A program made the translations under genes and the position numbers. This document shows positions 1 to 7,221 of a DNA stretch of 15,740 bases, piece by piece (the stretch's first letter is position 1; the number at the start of each line of letters is the position of its first letter). The stretch is from JAKQIM01 sp964633225. GTDB taxonomy: Bacteria > Chloroflexota > Anaerolineae > Anaerolineales > UBA4823. A model generated the notes under the pieces. It worked only from the letters and a program-made list of their open reading frames with translations, had not been told where the DNA came from and ran no database searches. The stretch covers positions 1 through 15,740 of the forward strand of contig CAZWFQ010000073.1 in NCBI GenBank assembly GCA_964633225.1, written 5' to 3'.

Positions 1-906
1 TGCTTGGTCGATGATTTGCCAGGGCCAGCGCAGACCGTGTACCGGGACGACCTGCGTTCCGCTGGGCGAGATCAGCAGGGCGTAGAAACGTTGGAAGAGA
101 TTGGTGCCGGGCTGAAGATCGTCGAATATTGCCAGGCGATAAATGCTCCAGGCCAAGAATCCGGCCGGAATCAGGCCGAGTGCCAGCCAGTTTTTCCAAT
201 TCTTGGCGGCGTGCGGCAGCTTGTGCTGGGTCGAATCCCACAGTTCCCAGGCCACGGGTATTGCCAGCAGGACACCTTGTTGGCGGGTTAAAGCTGCCAG
301 GCCTCCTGCCAGGCCAGCCAGCCACCAAGATTTGCGGCGCGCCCAGATCAGGCACAGCACAGCAAACAGGAGAAATAGACTCTCGGTATAGGGGGCAAAC
401 AGGATAAAGGCCGGCGGGCAAAGCAAGAACAGCAAGGTGCTGAAGCGCGCCTCAGATGGCTGAAGGTCTTGCCCGGCAAGCTTTTCGTAGAAGTAGAGAA
501 ACAGAAGCGAGGCGATCGCGCTGACGAGCAAGAGGCTGAGGGTGGGGTGCAGCCCTATGCGATAAAGGATGGCTGCCAGCCAGGGGTAGAGTGGGTGGAA
601 GAGCGTGGTGCCATCATTGACCTGGTAGCCGTGCGTCACAATGCGCGTGAACCAGAGGCTGTCCCAGCGCATCCAGGGGGCGATCAGGAGGCGCTCTAGC
701 CAAACGCTGATCGGGGTGCTGGGTGGCAGGAGCGGGATGGTTTTTTCAATTTGAGTGAGGGGCTGCAGGCTGGAGATGAAGGCGGCAAAGAGGCTGCTCA
801 AGAGTCGCCAAACGAGCCACAGCGCCAGAAGCTGCCAGCCCCTGTGCCAGGTCTCAGCGGTTCCTGGCGAGGCGGACGAACAAGGAAGACTTTTGGATGA
901 ATCCAT
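1..906 (-). CDS. PIG-V-like membrane mannosyltransferase, C-terminus cut by window edge
   Basis: The minus frame is open from an ATG at 906 to the window edge, giving 302 residues with no stop. It is a polytopic membrane protein: hydrophobic segments lie near residues 25-45, 105-140, 155-188, 195-220 and 240-262. A cluster typical of PIG-V/GT-C glycosyltransferases is present: a WDSLWF stretch at 81-86 with an acidic residue on the outer loop, GY at 93-94, and an FHPLYPW motif at 103-109, followed by TRQQG at 207-211. Family members transfer mannose from polyprenyl-phosphate-mannose to lipid or glycan acceptors at the membrane. The acceptor here cannot be told. No clear Shine-Dalgarno precedes the ATG, though a TATAAT box lies about 25 bases upstream. 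No other start codon is obvious. It is divergent from the response regulator gene. A generic GT39-type glycosyltransferase is the main alternative. Confidence 0.75.
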   Translation of the reverse strand, partial: MDSSKSLPCSSASPGTAETWHRGWQLLALWLVWRLLSSLFAAFISSLQPLTQIEKTIPLLPPSTPISVWLERLLIAPWMRWDSLWFTRIVTHGYQVNDGTTLFHPLYPWLAAILYRIGLHPTLSLLLVSAIASLLFLYFYEKLAGQDLQPSEARFSTLLFLLCPPAFILFAPYTESLFLLFAVLCLIWARRKSWWLAGLAGGLAALTRQQGVLLAIPVAWELWDSTQHKLPHAAKNWKNWLALGLIPAGFLAWSIYRLAIFDDLQPGTNLFQRFYALLISPSGTQVVPVHGLRWPWQIIDQA

Positions 907-930
907 AAGAAGCGAGTTAGCCCGGAAAGA

Positions 931-936
931 ATTATA
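931..936 (-). promoter_or_regulatory. -10 box of the divergent mannosyltransferase promoter
   Basis: On the minus strand this is a perfect TATAAT, ending 24 bases before the ATG at 906. No good -35 hexamer lies 16-18 bases upstream. That position (about 954-959) falls in the left arm of the palindrome at 954-976, which suggests a regulated or activator-dependent promoter. Confidence 0.4.
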
Positions 937-953
937 CTTGATGCCAGTAGTTA

Positions 954-976
954 GCGGGTTATTTAAAATAACGCGC
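954..976. promoter_or_regulatory. Near-palindrome between divergent promoters, candidate operator
   Basis: Arms of 11 bases (954-964 and 966-976) flank a single central A at 965. The inner seven pairs (GTTATTT / AAATAAC) are perfect, and the outer part has one mismatch (GCGGG against GCGCG read on the opposite strand). The site lies just upstream of the plus-strand -35 box at 986-991 and covers the expected -35 position of the minus-strand promoter. It is therefore well placed for a dimeric regulator of both genes. There is no U-tract, so it does not look like a terminator. Confidence 0.4.
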
Positions 977-985
977 CCAGAGTGG

Positions 986-1014
986 TTGCTAGTGGGCTTT
1001 TCCTGTGCTATACT
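986..1014 (+). promoter_or_regulatory. Sigma70-type promoter of the two-component operon
   Basis: TTGCTA (986-991), a 17-base spacer and TATACT (1009-1014), with a TGC extension directly before the -10. Transcription would start near 1021, leaving a leader of about 45 bases before the regulator's start codon. Confidence 0.6.
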
Positions 1015-1065
1015 CTCGGTTGATGAAAAGACTCATATGGGCCGGTTATATGGGGTGGATTGGGA

Positions 1066-1770
1066 ATGATGGATAGGGTCACGATCCTGGTGGTAGACGA
1101 TCATCCACTGTTTCGCCAGGGTGTTGTGAATGTTTTCTCTGTCGAGTCAGATTTGGAAGTGGTGGGGCAGACGGATAACGGCGAAGATGCATTGGCGATG
1201 ATCCGTCTGCTGAAGCCGGAGATTGCAGTATTGGATGTCAACCTGCCGGATATGAATGGCCAACAAGTGATGCGCCAGGTGGTGGCTGAAAAACTACCCA
1301 CGCGCGTGATCTTATTGACCGCGTATGATGATGTGTCACAAATGGCTTATGCAATGCGCGGCGGAGCGGCGGCCTATTGTTCGAAAGATGTCAAGCCTGA
1401 GACCCTGGTGTGGGTGCTTCGCCAGGTGAGAGATGGCAAGCATGTGCTGGACGAACAAATTATGGAACCGGCAGCCCTTGAAAGCTGGTTGGCCGCCCAG
1501 GCGGATGGCAGCGCAAGAGCCTATCGTGATCCGGGCGAGACGTATGCCCCATTATCGGCGCGAGAGATGGAAGTTCTGACCTACGTCACCAAAGGCATGA
1601 GCAACAAAGAAATCGCGGCGCTGCTGCGTATCAGTCACCAAACGGTAAAGAATCACATTACGGCGATCTTACACAAATTAGATGTAGAAGACCGGACACA
1701 GGCGGCGATTTATGCTCTGCGCCGGGGATGGATCCGGTTATCTCAGCAAGACAAGCAATCTCAGGAGTAG
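1066..1770 (+). CDS. NarL/DegU-family response regulator
   Basis: A 234-residue cytoplasmic regulator. The receiver domain spans about 5-122, with the acidic pair D11/D12, phosphoacceptor D57 in VLDVNLPD, T85 and K107 all present. A LuxR-type helix-turn-helix lies at about 160-225, with the usual LSAREMEVL start and the NKEIAALLRIS...TVKNHI recognition region. It should bind DNA as a dimer when phosphorylated. The frame also allows a TTG at 1060 or ATG at 1069; ATG 1066 is chosen because GGGGTGG at 1052-1058 is well spaced. The partner kinase starts 6 bases after the stop, so the two are co-transcribed. The adjacent Flp/Tad genes make pilus control a reasonable but unproven role. It is closest in type to DegU. 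Confidence 0.93.
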   Translation: MMDRVTILVVDDHPLFRQGVVNVFSVESDLEVVGQTDNGEDALAMIRLLKPEIAVLDVNLPDMNGQQVMRQVVAEKLPTRVILLTAYDDVSQMAYAMRGGAAAYCSKDVKPETLVWVLRQVRDGKHVLDEQIMEPAALESWLAAQADGSARAYRDPGETYAPLSAREMEVLTYVTKGMSNKEIAALLRISHQTVKNHITAILHKLDVEDRTQAAIYALRRGWIRLSQQDKQSQE

Positions 1771-1776
1771 ATGAAG

Positions 1777-2847
1777 ATGAAGCTTTCGCAATCCAATGAC
1801 TCACAATCCGAATCGAATGTGTGGGGCCTTTTAAAGGAAGAATGCAGAAACGAGCTGGAATCCTCGCGGCGTGAGCTGAAAGAGATTGGCTTGATGATTG
1901 AGCAGAGCCAATTGGAGGTGACCAAGCTCCAGCAGCGGAACGCCTCTATCTCAGCGCATTTACAGCAGATCCAGGCCCAGTTCGATACGATGTCAAAGGG
2001 CGATATCCGGATGGCATACGACTCGGCACTGGATGCGCAGCAGCGCTTGTTTGTCATGCGAGGCCAAATTGACAAGCTGCAGAGCGATCAGACGCATATT
2101 GAGCGCTATTTGGCGATCTTGGAACGCGTGCTGCAGGCGATTGAGACGGGCGGCATGAAGGAGAGCGGGCGAAGCGGCCACTCGGCGATGGCACAGACGG
2201 TGGAGATGCTGATCCAGGCGCAAGAGGCTGAGCGGCAGCGCCTGGCGCGCCAGATGCATGATGGGCCGGCCCAGGCTTTGTCGAATTTCATCTTGCAGGC
2301 TGAGATTGCGATGCGTTTCTTTGACATTGACCAGACCAAGGCAAAAGAAGAGTTATTGAGTGTGAAAACATCAGCCACATCAACTTTCCAGAAGGTGCGC
2401 GACTTTATCTTTGAGCTGCGGCCGATGATGCTGGATGATCTTGGCCTGGCGCCGACTCTGAGCCGGTATGTGGAGGCTTATAAAGAACAATCTGGAATGG
2501 ATGTGCGGCTGGCTTCTACAGGGATGGAGCAGCGGTTGGAAGCTTACCTGGAGGTGATGATTTTCCGCGCCATTCAAGAGTTGTTGAGCAACGCGGCGCG
2601 GCACAGCCAGGCGACCCAGGTTAAGTTACAAATTGACGCCTCTGAGAACGAAGTGCGGGTGAGCATGGAAGATAATGGGCGCGGTTTTGATGTGGATTCA
2701 ATGGGAGATAAAGGCGGCATGGGCCTGAAAGTAATCAAAGACCGGGTTGAGATGCTGGGGGGGAATATCGATATTCACAGCACCATTGGCCAGGGAACCC
2801 ATATCATCTTTGTCATCCCGGCGAGCAAGCCGGCCGTATTTGCATAA
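1777..2847 (+). CDS. Soluble DegS-type sensor histidine kinase
   Basis: A 356-residue kinase with no membrane segment. Residues about 15-125 are rich in charged and Gln residues and look like coiled coil, as in DegS. A HisKA_3 dimerisation domain follows, with phosphoacceptor H161 in the ARQMHDGPAQ motif and the LRPMMLDDLGL segment (214-224) typical of DegS-like kinases. The ATPase domain has the N-box around N272, DNGRGF at 299-304 and GGMGLKVI at 313-320, all intact. ATG 1771 directly follows the regulator's stop, but AGGAG at 1763-1767 is only 3 bases from it and 9 bases from ATG 1777, so 1777 is preferred. It probably phosphorylates the regulator upstream. The stimulus must be intracellular or come through a partner protein. 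Confidence 0.92.
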   Translation: MKLSQSNDSQSESNVWGLLKEECRNELESSRRELKEIGLMIEQSQLEVTKLQQRNASISAHLQQIQAQFDTMSKGDIRMAYDSALDAQQRLFVMRGQIDKLQSDQTHIERYLAILERVLQAIETGGMKESGRSGHSAMAQTVEMLIQAQEAERQRLARQMHDGPAQALSNFILQAEIAMRFFDIDQTKAKEELLSVKTSATSTFQKVRDFIFELRPMMLDDLGLAPTLSRYVEAYKEQSGMDVRLASTGMEQRLEAYLEVMIFRAIQELLSNAARHSQATQVKLQIDASENEVRVSMEDNGRGFDVDSMGDKGGMGLKVIKDRVEMLGGNIDIHSTIGQGTHIIFVIPASKPAVFA

Positions 2848-2875
2848 CTGTAAGGCCAAGCGCCCCAATCAGCTA

Positions 2876-2903
2876 TTGCATATTTTTATAAACCAGCTAT
2901 AAT
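2876..2903 (+). promoter_or_regulatory. Promoter of the Flp pilin gene
   Basis: TTGCAT (2876-2881), a 16-base spacer and a perfect TATAAT (2898-2903), 57 bases before the pilin ATG. A direct repeat CAGCTAT (2870-2876 and 2894-2900) overlaps both hexamers. Since this promoter follows the kinase stop, the pilin can be made independently of the regulator operon. Confidence 0.65.
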
Positions 2904-2960
2904 ATGATTAGCTCTGGGCAATACCACCCAGAAATCCAGCAGAGGAAGGAGGTGAATGCC

Positions 2961-3113
2961 ATGTTGTTCCAGCCTAAGGAAAAGGGTCAGGGTATGGTGG
3001 AGTATGCGTTGATTATTGTCTTGATCGCGGTTGTTATCATTGTTGTTCTCACCCTCCTCGGCGGCCAGATTTCGACCGTTTTCAGCCAGATCGCATCTGC
3101 TCTCGACAAGTAA
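2961..3113 (+). CDS. flp: Flp-type (type IVb) major prepilin
   Basis: A 50-residue prepilin. The short charged leader MLFQPKEKG is followed by the Flp processing motif: cleavage after G9 would leave a mature pilin starting QGMVEYALI, with Glu at +5 and Tyr at +6. One long hydrophobic helix (about 14-34) and a short polar C-terminus complete it. The ATG at 2961 is chosen over longer in-frame starts because a near-perfect AAGGAGGTGA (2946-2955) lies 5 bases upstream and because the leader length fits the family. The gene has its own promoter and terminator, as expected for an abundant subunit made in excess of the assembly machine. The prepilin peptidase (TadV/CpaA type) needed to process it is not in this window. 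Confidence 0.93.
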   Translation: MLFQPKEKGQGMVEYALIIVLIAVVIIVVLTLLGGQISTVFSQIASALDK

Positions 3114-3131
3114 GACCCTGATCTACGAAAT

Positions 3132-3165
3132 AAAAAAAGAGCCCGGCTTGCCGGGTTCTTTTTTT
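3132..3165 (+). terminator. Rho-independent terminator after the pilin gene
   Basis: A nine-pair stem (3138-3146 with 3151-3159, one G-U pair), a CTTG loop, an A-tract before and a T-run at 3159-3165. It lies 18 bases after the pilin stop and separates pilin transcription from the assembly operon. Confidence 0.92.
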
Positions 3166-3280
3166 ATTATTCTGTTGTTATTTTGGGTGTGGGTTACGTG
3201 AAAAATTGATCAAAAAATAGTGGCGCAGTTTAGAAATATCAGGTAGACTATAGTCGGCGGAACGATTACAAGGCTTCTGC

Positions 3281-3308
3281 TTGACATTTATGTCAAAAGG
3301 CGTATGAT
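3281..3308 (+). promoter_or_regulatory. Promoter of the Tad assembly operon with overlapping palindrome
   Basis: A consensus TTGACA (3281-3286), a 16-base spacer and TATGAT (3303-3308). The -35 is the left arm of a perfect palindrome, TTGACAT-TT-ATGTCAA (3281-3296), which could be an operator. The leader before the cpaB ATG is about 37 bases. The rest of the intergenic stretch from 3166 holds no gene. It contains a 10-bp perfect palindrome GACTATAGTC at 3246-3255, whose role is unknown. Confidence 0.65.
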
Positions 3309-3351
3309 TACGATATAGCATACTCCGTACATTACGAAATGGGAGGCTCAA

Positions 3352-4491
3352 ATGGGTCGAGGACGATTGTTTTTATTTGCAGGCTTGCTCCTGGTCATTG
3401 GTTTGGCCGTGGTGCTTTTCCTCTTTAGGGATCAATTATTTGGGGGAGGCGGACAAGCCAATGGGACTGAGGTTGTGCTTGAAACTGCCACCCCTACGCC
3501 GGTGCCCACAACCAAGGTTGTGGTGGTGGTGCAGAAGGTGGAGCGCGGTGAGGAACTGACTGAGGATAAGCTTGACCTGGTCGAATATCCGAACGACCTC
3601 GTCTGGCCCAATATGTTCACCGATATTGAAGATGTGGTTGGCCTTATATCTCGATACGACCTGGAAGAGTATACGGTTTTAACCAAAAGCATGTTGGCTG
3701 AAGTGGTGGACACTGCCCAGGGTTCTGAGGCTGCTTTGTTCATTGAGCAAGGCAAAGTGGCTGTCTCTATCCCGGTCAACCGTTTGTCAAGTGTATCGTA
3801 TGCCCCGCAGCGCGGCGATCATGTGAATGTGATCGTGACGTTGATGTTTGTTGACATGGATACGACTTACCAATCTAAGCTGCCAAATTGGACCGGCACG
3901 ATCTTGGGGGCGGGCTGGATTGGTGAGGAGCGCTACATGGTGCCTCAACCGATAGCAGGAAATGCCCCTCAAGGGCGGGTAGAGGTCGATCCAGTATTTG
4001 ACGGCACTTTCTACGTTTATCAGAACGAAGCACAGCGGCCGCGGCTGGTGAGCCAGACCCTGATCCAAGATGTGATTGTGCTGCAGATGGGGAAGTTCCC
4101 AGAACCGGGTGAGGAAGAGCCCACGCCTACCCCGGTTCCGTTGGATCTTACCCCCACTCCGCAAACCGGTGCAGGTGCGCCTCCCTCTTCTGCGACCGCC
4201 ACACCGACCCCGGTTCCAGCACCTCCTGATGTCGTGACGCTGATTGTTTCGCCGCAAGATGCGGTTACCTTGAACTATCTGATGTTTGCCGGCGGCGAAC
4301 TGACCCTGGCTTTGCGCCACCCGCAAGATACCAATACGGGGCAGACCGAGGCTGTGACCCTTCAGTTCTTGCTGGATCAATACAGCATACCTGTCCCGGT
4401 CAAGCTGCCCTATGGTTTGGAGCCGCGCGTGGATGATCTTCTCTGGCCCACCCTGCCCAGTGACCACCCATCCCCAACCCCTGAACAGTAG
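3352..4491 (+). CDS. cpaB: CpaB/RcpC-like Flp pilus assembly protein
   Basis: A 379-residue protein with an N-terminal membrane anchor (about 5-25), a Thr/Pro-rich linker (45-54), a SAF domain (55-118; VVQKVERGEELTEDKL is characteristic) and an RcpC/CpaB domain (about 127-325; VSIPVNRLSSVSYAPQRGD, then VTLIVSPQDAVTLNYL). A second Pro/Thr-rich segment (257-291) interrupts the RcpC domain, and a short one ends the protein. In didermic Tad systems CpaB works beside the secretin in the periplasm. With no secretin seen here it probably acts on the cell surface or in the cell wall around the pilus. The start is fixed by GGGAGG (3341-3346), 5 bases before the ATG. It is first in the operon, with 19 bases to the next gene. 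Confidence 0.88.
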   Translation: MGRGRLFLFAGLLLVIGLAVVLFLFRDQLFGGGGQANGTEVVLETATPTPVPTTKVVVVVQKVERGEELTEDKLDLVEYPNDLVWPNMFTDIEDVVGLISRYDLEEYTVLTKSMLAEVVDTAQGSEAALFIEQGKVAVSIPVNRLSSVSYAPQRGDHVNVIVTLMFVDMDTTYQSKLPNWTGTILGAGWIGEERYMVPQPIAGNAPQGRVEVDPVFDGTFYVYQNEAQRPRLVSQTLIQDVIVLQMGKFPEPGEEEPTPTPVPLDLTPTPQTGAGAPPSSATATPTPVPAPPDVVTLIVSPQDAVTLNYLMFAGGELTLALRHPQDTNTGQTEAVTLQFLLDQYSIPVPVKLPYGLEPRVDDLLWPTLPSDHPSPTPEQ

Positions 4492-4510
4492 TTGAGACGC
4501 GGAGTTTTGA

Positions 4511-5776
4511 ATGGCGATTCAAGGCAAAATTCGGGTAATCATCGTTGATGACATAGCTGAAACCCGCGAAAACATCCGCAAACTGCTGCAGTTTGAGAGC
4601 GATGTTGAGGTAATTGGGGTAGCCCGCACGGGCAAAGAAGCTATTGACCTGTCGAAGGAAGTCAAGCCGGATGTGATCCTGATGGATATCAACATGCCGG
4701 ATATGGATGGCATTTCTGCTACCGAGGCTATCCGGCGTGTGCTTCCATATGCTCAGATCGTGATCCTGTCTGTGCAAAGTGACTCGAACTACATGCGCCG
4801 GGCGATGTTAGCTGGAGCGCGCGACTTTCTCACCAAGCCCCCCACGATTGACGAATTAAACTCGGCGATTCGCCGGGCTGGAGCCATGGCGCACGAAGAG
4901 CGCGCCAAGATGGCGGCATCTGCTGGGCCGCAAGCCGTCATGGCGGGGGGCAAACCCGGCATGTCCCCCATGACTGCGCCGGCGGGCTCTTATGGGCACG
5001 TTATTACGGTATACAGCCCAAAGGGCGGCAGCGGCACCACGATGTTGGCGACCAACCTGGCGATGAGTTTGAACAACGAAGACACCTCGGTGCTGTTGGT
5101 GGATGGCAATTTGCAGTTCGGAGATGTGGCAGTATTCTTGAACGAGCAAAGCAAGTTCAGCGTGGTGGATTTGGCACCTCGGGTGGATGAGTTGGACCCG
5201 GAAGTGGTCGAGAGCGTGATCATCAAGCATGCCCAATCGGGCGTGCGCATCCTGGCGGCGCCAGCGCGACCCGAATATGCGGACAATGTAAACGGCGAAC
5301 AATTCTCAAAGGTATTGAATTACCTGCGCCAGATGTACCCGTATGTGATCGTGGATACTGCCTCGATGTTGAACGACATTACCGTGATGGCGCTGGATGC
5401 CAGTGATATTGTAGTTTTGTTAGCCACGCAAGACATCCCGGCAATCAAGAACGCACGCCTGTTTTTGGACGTGGCAGATAGTTTGGGAATTCACCGCCGC
5501 CGGATCTTGTTTGTGATGAACAAATATGACAAGCGGATTGGTATTACGCCCGAGAAGGTTGGCGAGAATTTGAAGCAAGAGGTAAATGCTGTGATCCCCT
5601 TTGAAGAAAGGGTGATCGTGTCCGTCAACCGGGGCATCCCATTCTTGTTGGCAGATAAGACTCGTCCGCTGTCGCGAGCCATCTTGTCGCTGACCGAAAC
5701 GATCCGTCAGCGCCTGGCAGAGCTTGAAGCACAAGATGTTCCTGTGACCAAGAAGAAAAGTACTGGTAAAAAATAA
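4511..5776 (+). CDS. cpaE: CpaE/TadZ-like receiver-ATPase pilus localisation protein
   Basis: A 421-residue protein. The receiver domain (about 7-120) has D13/D14, phosphoacceptor position D59 in LMDINMPD, S87 and K109, so it could be phosphorylated. A Met/Ala/Gly/Pro-rich linker (about 128-160) leads to a MinD/ParA-type ATPase domain (163-410). Its P-loop reads SPKGGSGTT: the signature lysine K171 is present, but the usual second lysine before Thr is replaced by T176. VDGNLQFGD at 197-205 matches the CpaE family. TadZ/CpaE proteins place the Tad machine at its site in the cell. GGAG at 4501-4504 supports the ATG. The 20-base gaps on both sides indicate one operon. Confidence 0.88.
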   Translation: MAIQGKIRVIIVDDIAETRENIRKLLQFESDVEVIGVARTGKEAIDLSKEVKPDVILMDINMPDMDGISATEAIRRVLPYAQIVILSVQSDSNYMRRAMLAGARDFLTKPPTIDELNSAIRRAGAMAHEERAKMAASAGPQAVMAGGKPGMSPMTAPAGSYGHVITVYSPKGGSGTTMLATNLAMSLNNEDTSVLLVDGNLQFGDVAVFLNEQSKFSVVDLAPRVDELDPEVVESVIIKHAQSGVRILAAPARPEYADNVNGEQFSKVLNYLRQMYPYVIVDTASMLNDITVMALDASDIVVLLATQDIPAIKNARLFLDVADSLGIHRRRILFVMNKYDKRIGITPEKVGENLKQEVNAVIPFEERVIVSVNRGIPFLLADKTRPLSRAILSLTETIRQRLAELEAQDVPVTKKKSTGKK

Positions 5777-5796
5777 TCGGATAGGAGGTTCGGGCG

Positions 5797-7191
5797 ATGT
5801 CTCTTCTCAAGCGAATCGAACAAGGGCAAGGCGGACAGCCACCTGCTGGTGGAGGGGATTCCTCTCGCCTGGGCAATTTGCAGGCGCGCCGTGTTGTGCC
5901 ACCTGGGGTGGGTGCTCAGAAGGATACTTATGCTGATCTAAAGACGCGCGTTCAGACCCGGCTGTTATCGGAGCTGGATCCGACGATGGATATCACGCGT
6001 GTTAACGAAGTTCGCAACACAATCCAGGAGCTGTTTGAACAGGTATTGGCTGAAGAAAACATTGTTCTCTCTCGACCTGAGCGGCAGCGTTTGTTCGAGC
6101 AAATCACGGCAGAGATCCTGGGTTTTGGGCCGCTCCAACCCCTGTTGGAAGATGAGAGCATTACTGAGGTGATGGTCAACGGGGCTAAGAACATCTACGT
6201 GGAGCGGAAAGGTAAGATTGTGCGTGTGCCGGTATCGTTTGAGAGCGATGAGCACGTGATGCGCATTATCGACCGCATCGTGGCGCCGCTAGGGCGCCGT
6301 ATTGATGAATCTAGCCCGTATGTAGATGCTCGTTTGCCAGATGGGTCGCGTGTGAATGCAGTCATTCCGCCCATTTCGTTGGTTGGGCCAGTATTGACCA
6401 TTCGTAAATTCTCCAAAAACCCGATCACGGTTGAGCAGTTGGTCAATTTTGGCTCGATCACCCCTGAGTCATTGCAGTTTCTCAAGGCGTGCGTAGAATC
6501 ACGCTTGAACCTGGTGATTTCTGGAGGCACTGGCTCGGGCAAAACGACGCTGCTGAACATTCTTTCATCATTTATTCCAGATGATGAACGCATTGTTACC
6601 GTTGAAAATGCGGCTGAGCTGCAATTGCGCCAGGAACATGTGGTAACGCTTGAATCGCGCCCGCCGAACATTGAAGGACGCGGCGAGGTGACGATCCGAC
6701 AGTTGGTGATCAACTGCTTGCGTATGCGCCCCGACCGGATCATCGTCGGAGAGATCCGCGATGAGGCGGCCCTGGACATGCTGCAGGCTATGAACACTGG
6801 TCACGACGGTTCGATGACCACTGCCCACTCCAATGGCCCGCGTGATACGTTGGCCCGTATGGAAACCATGGTGATGATGGCCGGGATGGATTTGCCAATC
6901 CGCGCCATCCGTGAGCAGATCTCGTCCGCAATTGACCTGGTGTGTCACCAGGAACGTATGCGCGATGGTACGCGCAAAGTGGTCAACATTACCGAAGTGT
7001 CGGGCATGGAAGGTGATGTGATTACTATGACTGACATTTTTGTGTTTGAGCAGTCTGGCGTAGAGAATGGCAAGATCGTAGGTCGTTTGCGTCCTACGGG
7101 GTTGCGCCCGAAATTCATGGATCAAATAGAAGCATCGGGCATTCACTTGCCGCCCTCGATCTTTGGTATTGGTGAGCGCCGGCGCTACTAG
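5797..7191 (+). CDS. cpaF: CpaF/TadA pilus assembly ATPase
   Basis: A 464-residue type II/IV secretion ATPase, the motor of Flp pilus extension (and probably retraction). A disordered Gly/Gln/Pro-rich N-terminus (10-45) precedes a helical N-terminal domain (about 46-115) and the LLEDESITEVMVNG segment typical of CpaF (116-129). The Walker A motif GGTGSGKTT is at 243-251, an Asp box with catalytic Glu lies around 270, Walker B RIIVGEIRD is at 314-322, and the His box TGHDGSMTTAHSN is at 334-346. All key residues are intact and the length is usual. AGGAGG at 5783-5788 is 8 bases before the ATG. The hexamer would sit under the TadB/TadC platform encoded just downstream. Confidence 0.96.
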   Translation: MSLLKRIEQGQGGQPPAGGGDSSRLGNLQARRVVPPGVGAQKDTYADLKTRVQTRLLSELDPTMDITRVNEVRNTIQELFEQVLAEENIVLSRPERQRLFEQITAEILGFGPLQPLLEDESITEVMVNGAKNIYVERKGKIVRVPVSFESDEHVMRIIDRIVAPLGRRIDESSPYVDARLPDGSRVNAVIPPISLVGPVLTIRKFSKNPITVEQLVNFGSITPESLQFLKACVESRLNLVISGGTGSGKTTLLNILSSFIPDDERIVTVENAAELQLRQEHVVTLESRPPNIEGRGEVTIRQLVINCLRMRPDRIIVGEIRDEAALDMLQAMNTGHDGSMTTAHSNGPRDTLARMETMVMMAGMDLPIRAIREQISSAIDLVCHQERMRDGTRKVVNITEVSGMEGDVITMTDIFVFEQSGVENGKIVGRLRPTGLRPKFMDQIEASGIHLPPSIFGIGERRRY

Positions 7192-7221
7192 TCGGACCGT
7201 GCAAGAAAGGCAAGGTTTCTC

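Noticed and set aside
4..1069. Plus-strand open frames of 76-104 residues (e.g. 4-291, 755-1069)
   Set aside because: They lie opposite the minus-strand mannosyltransferase gene, which has clear family motifs; their translations look like no protein and lack ribosome-binding sites.
2904..2960. Upstream extension of the Flp pilin
   Set aside because: The near-perfect Shine-Dalgarno at 2946-2955 and the short leader typical of Flp prepilins point to ATG 2961.
3787..4467. 226-residue minus-strand frame inside cpaB
   Set aside because: It is His/Arg-rich antisense of a well-supported CpaB gene, with no domain or start signal.
6195..7146. Minus-strand frames of 192 and 200 residues inside cpaF
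   Set aside because: Antisense shadows of a highly conserved ATPase; no plausible protein features.
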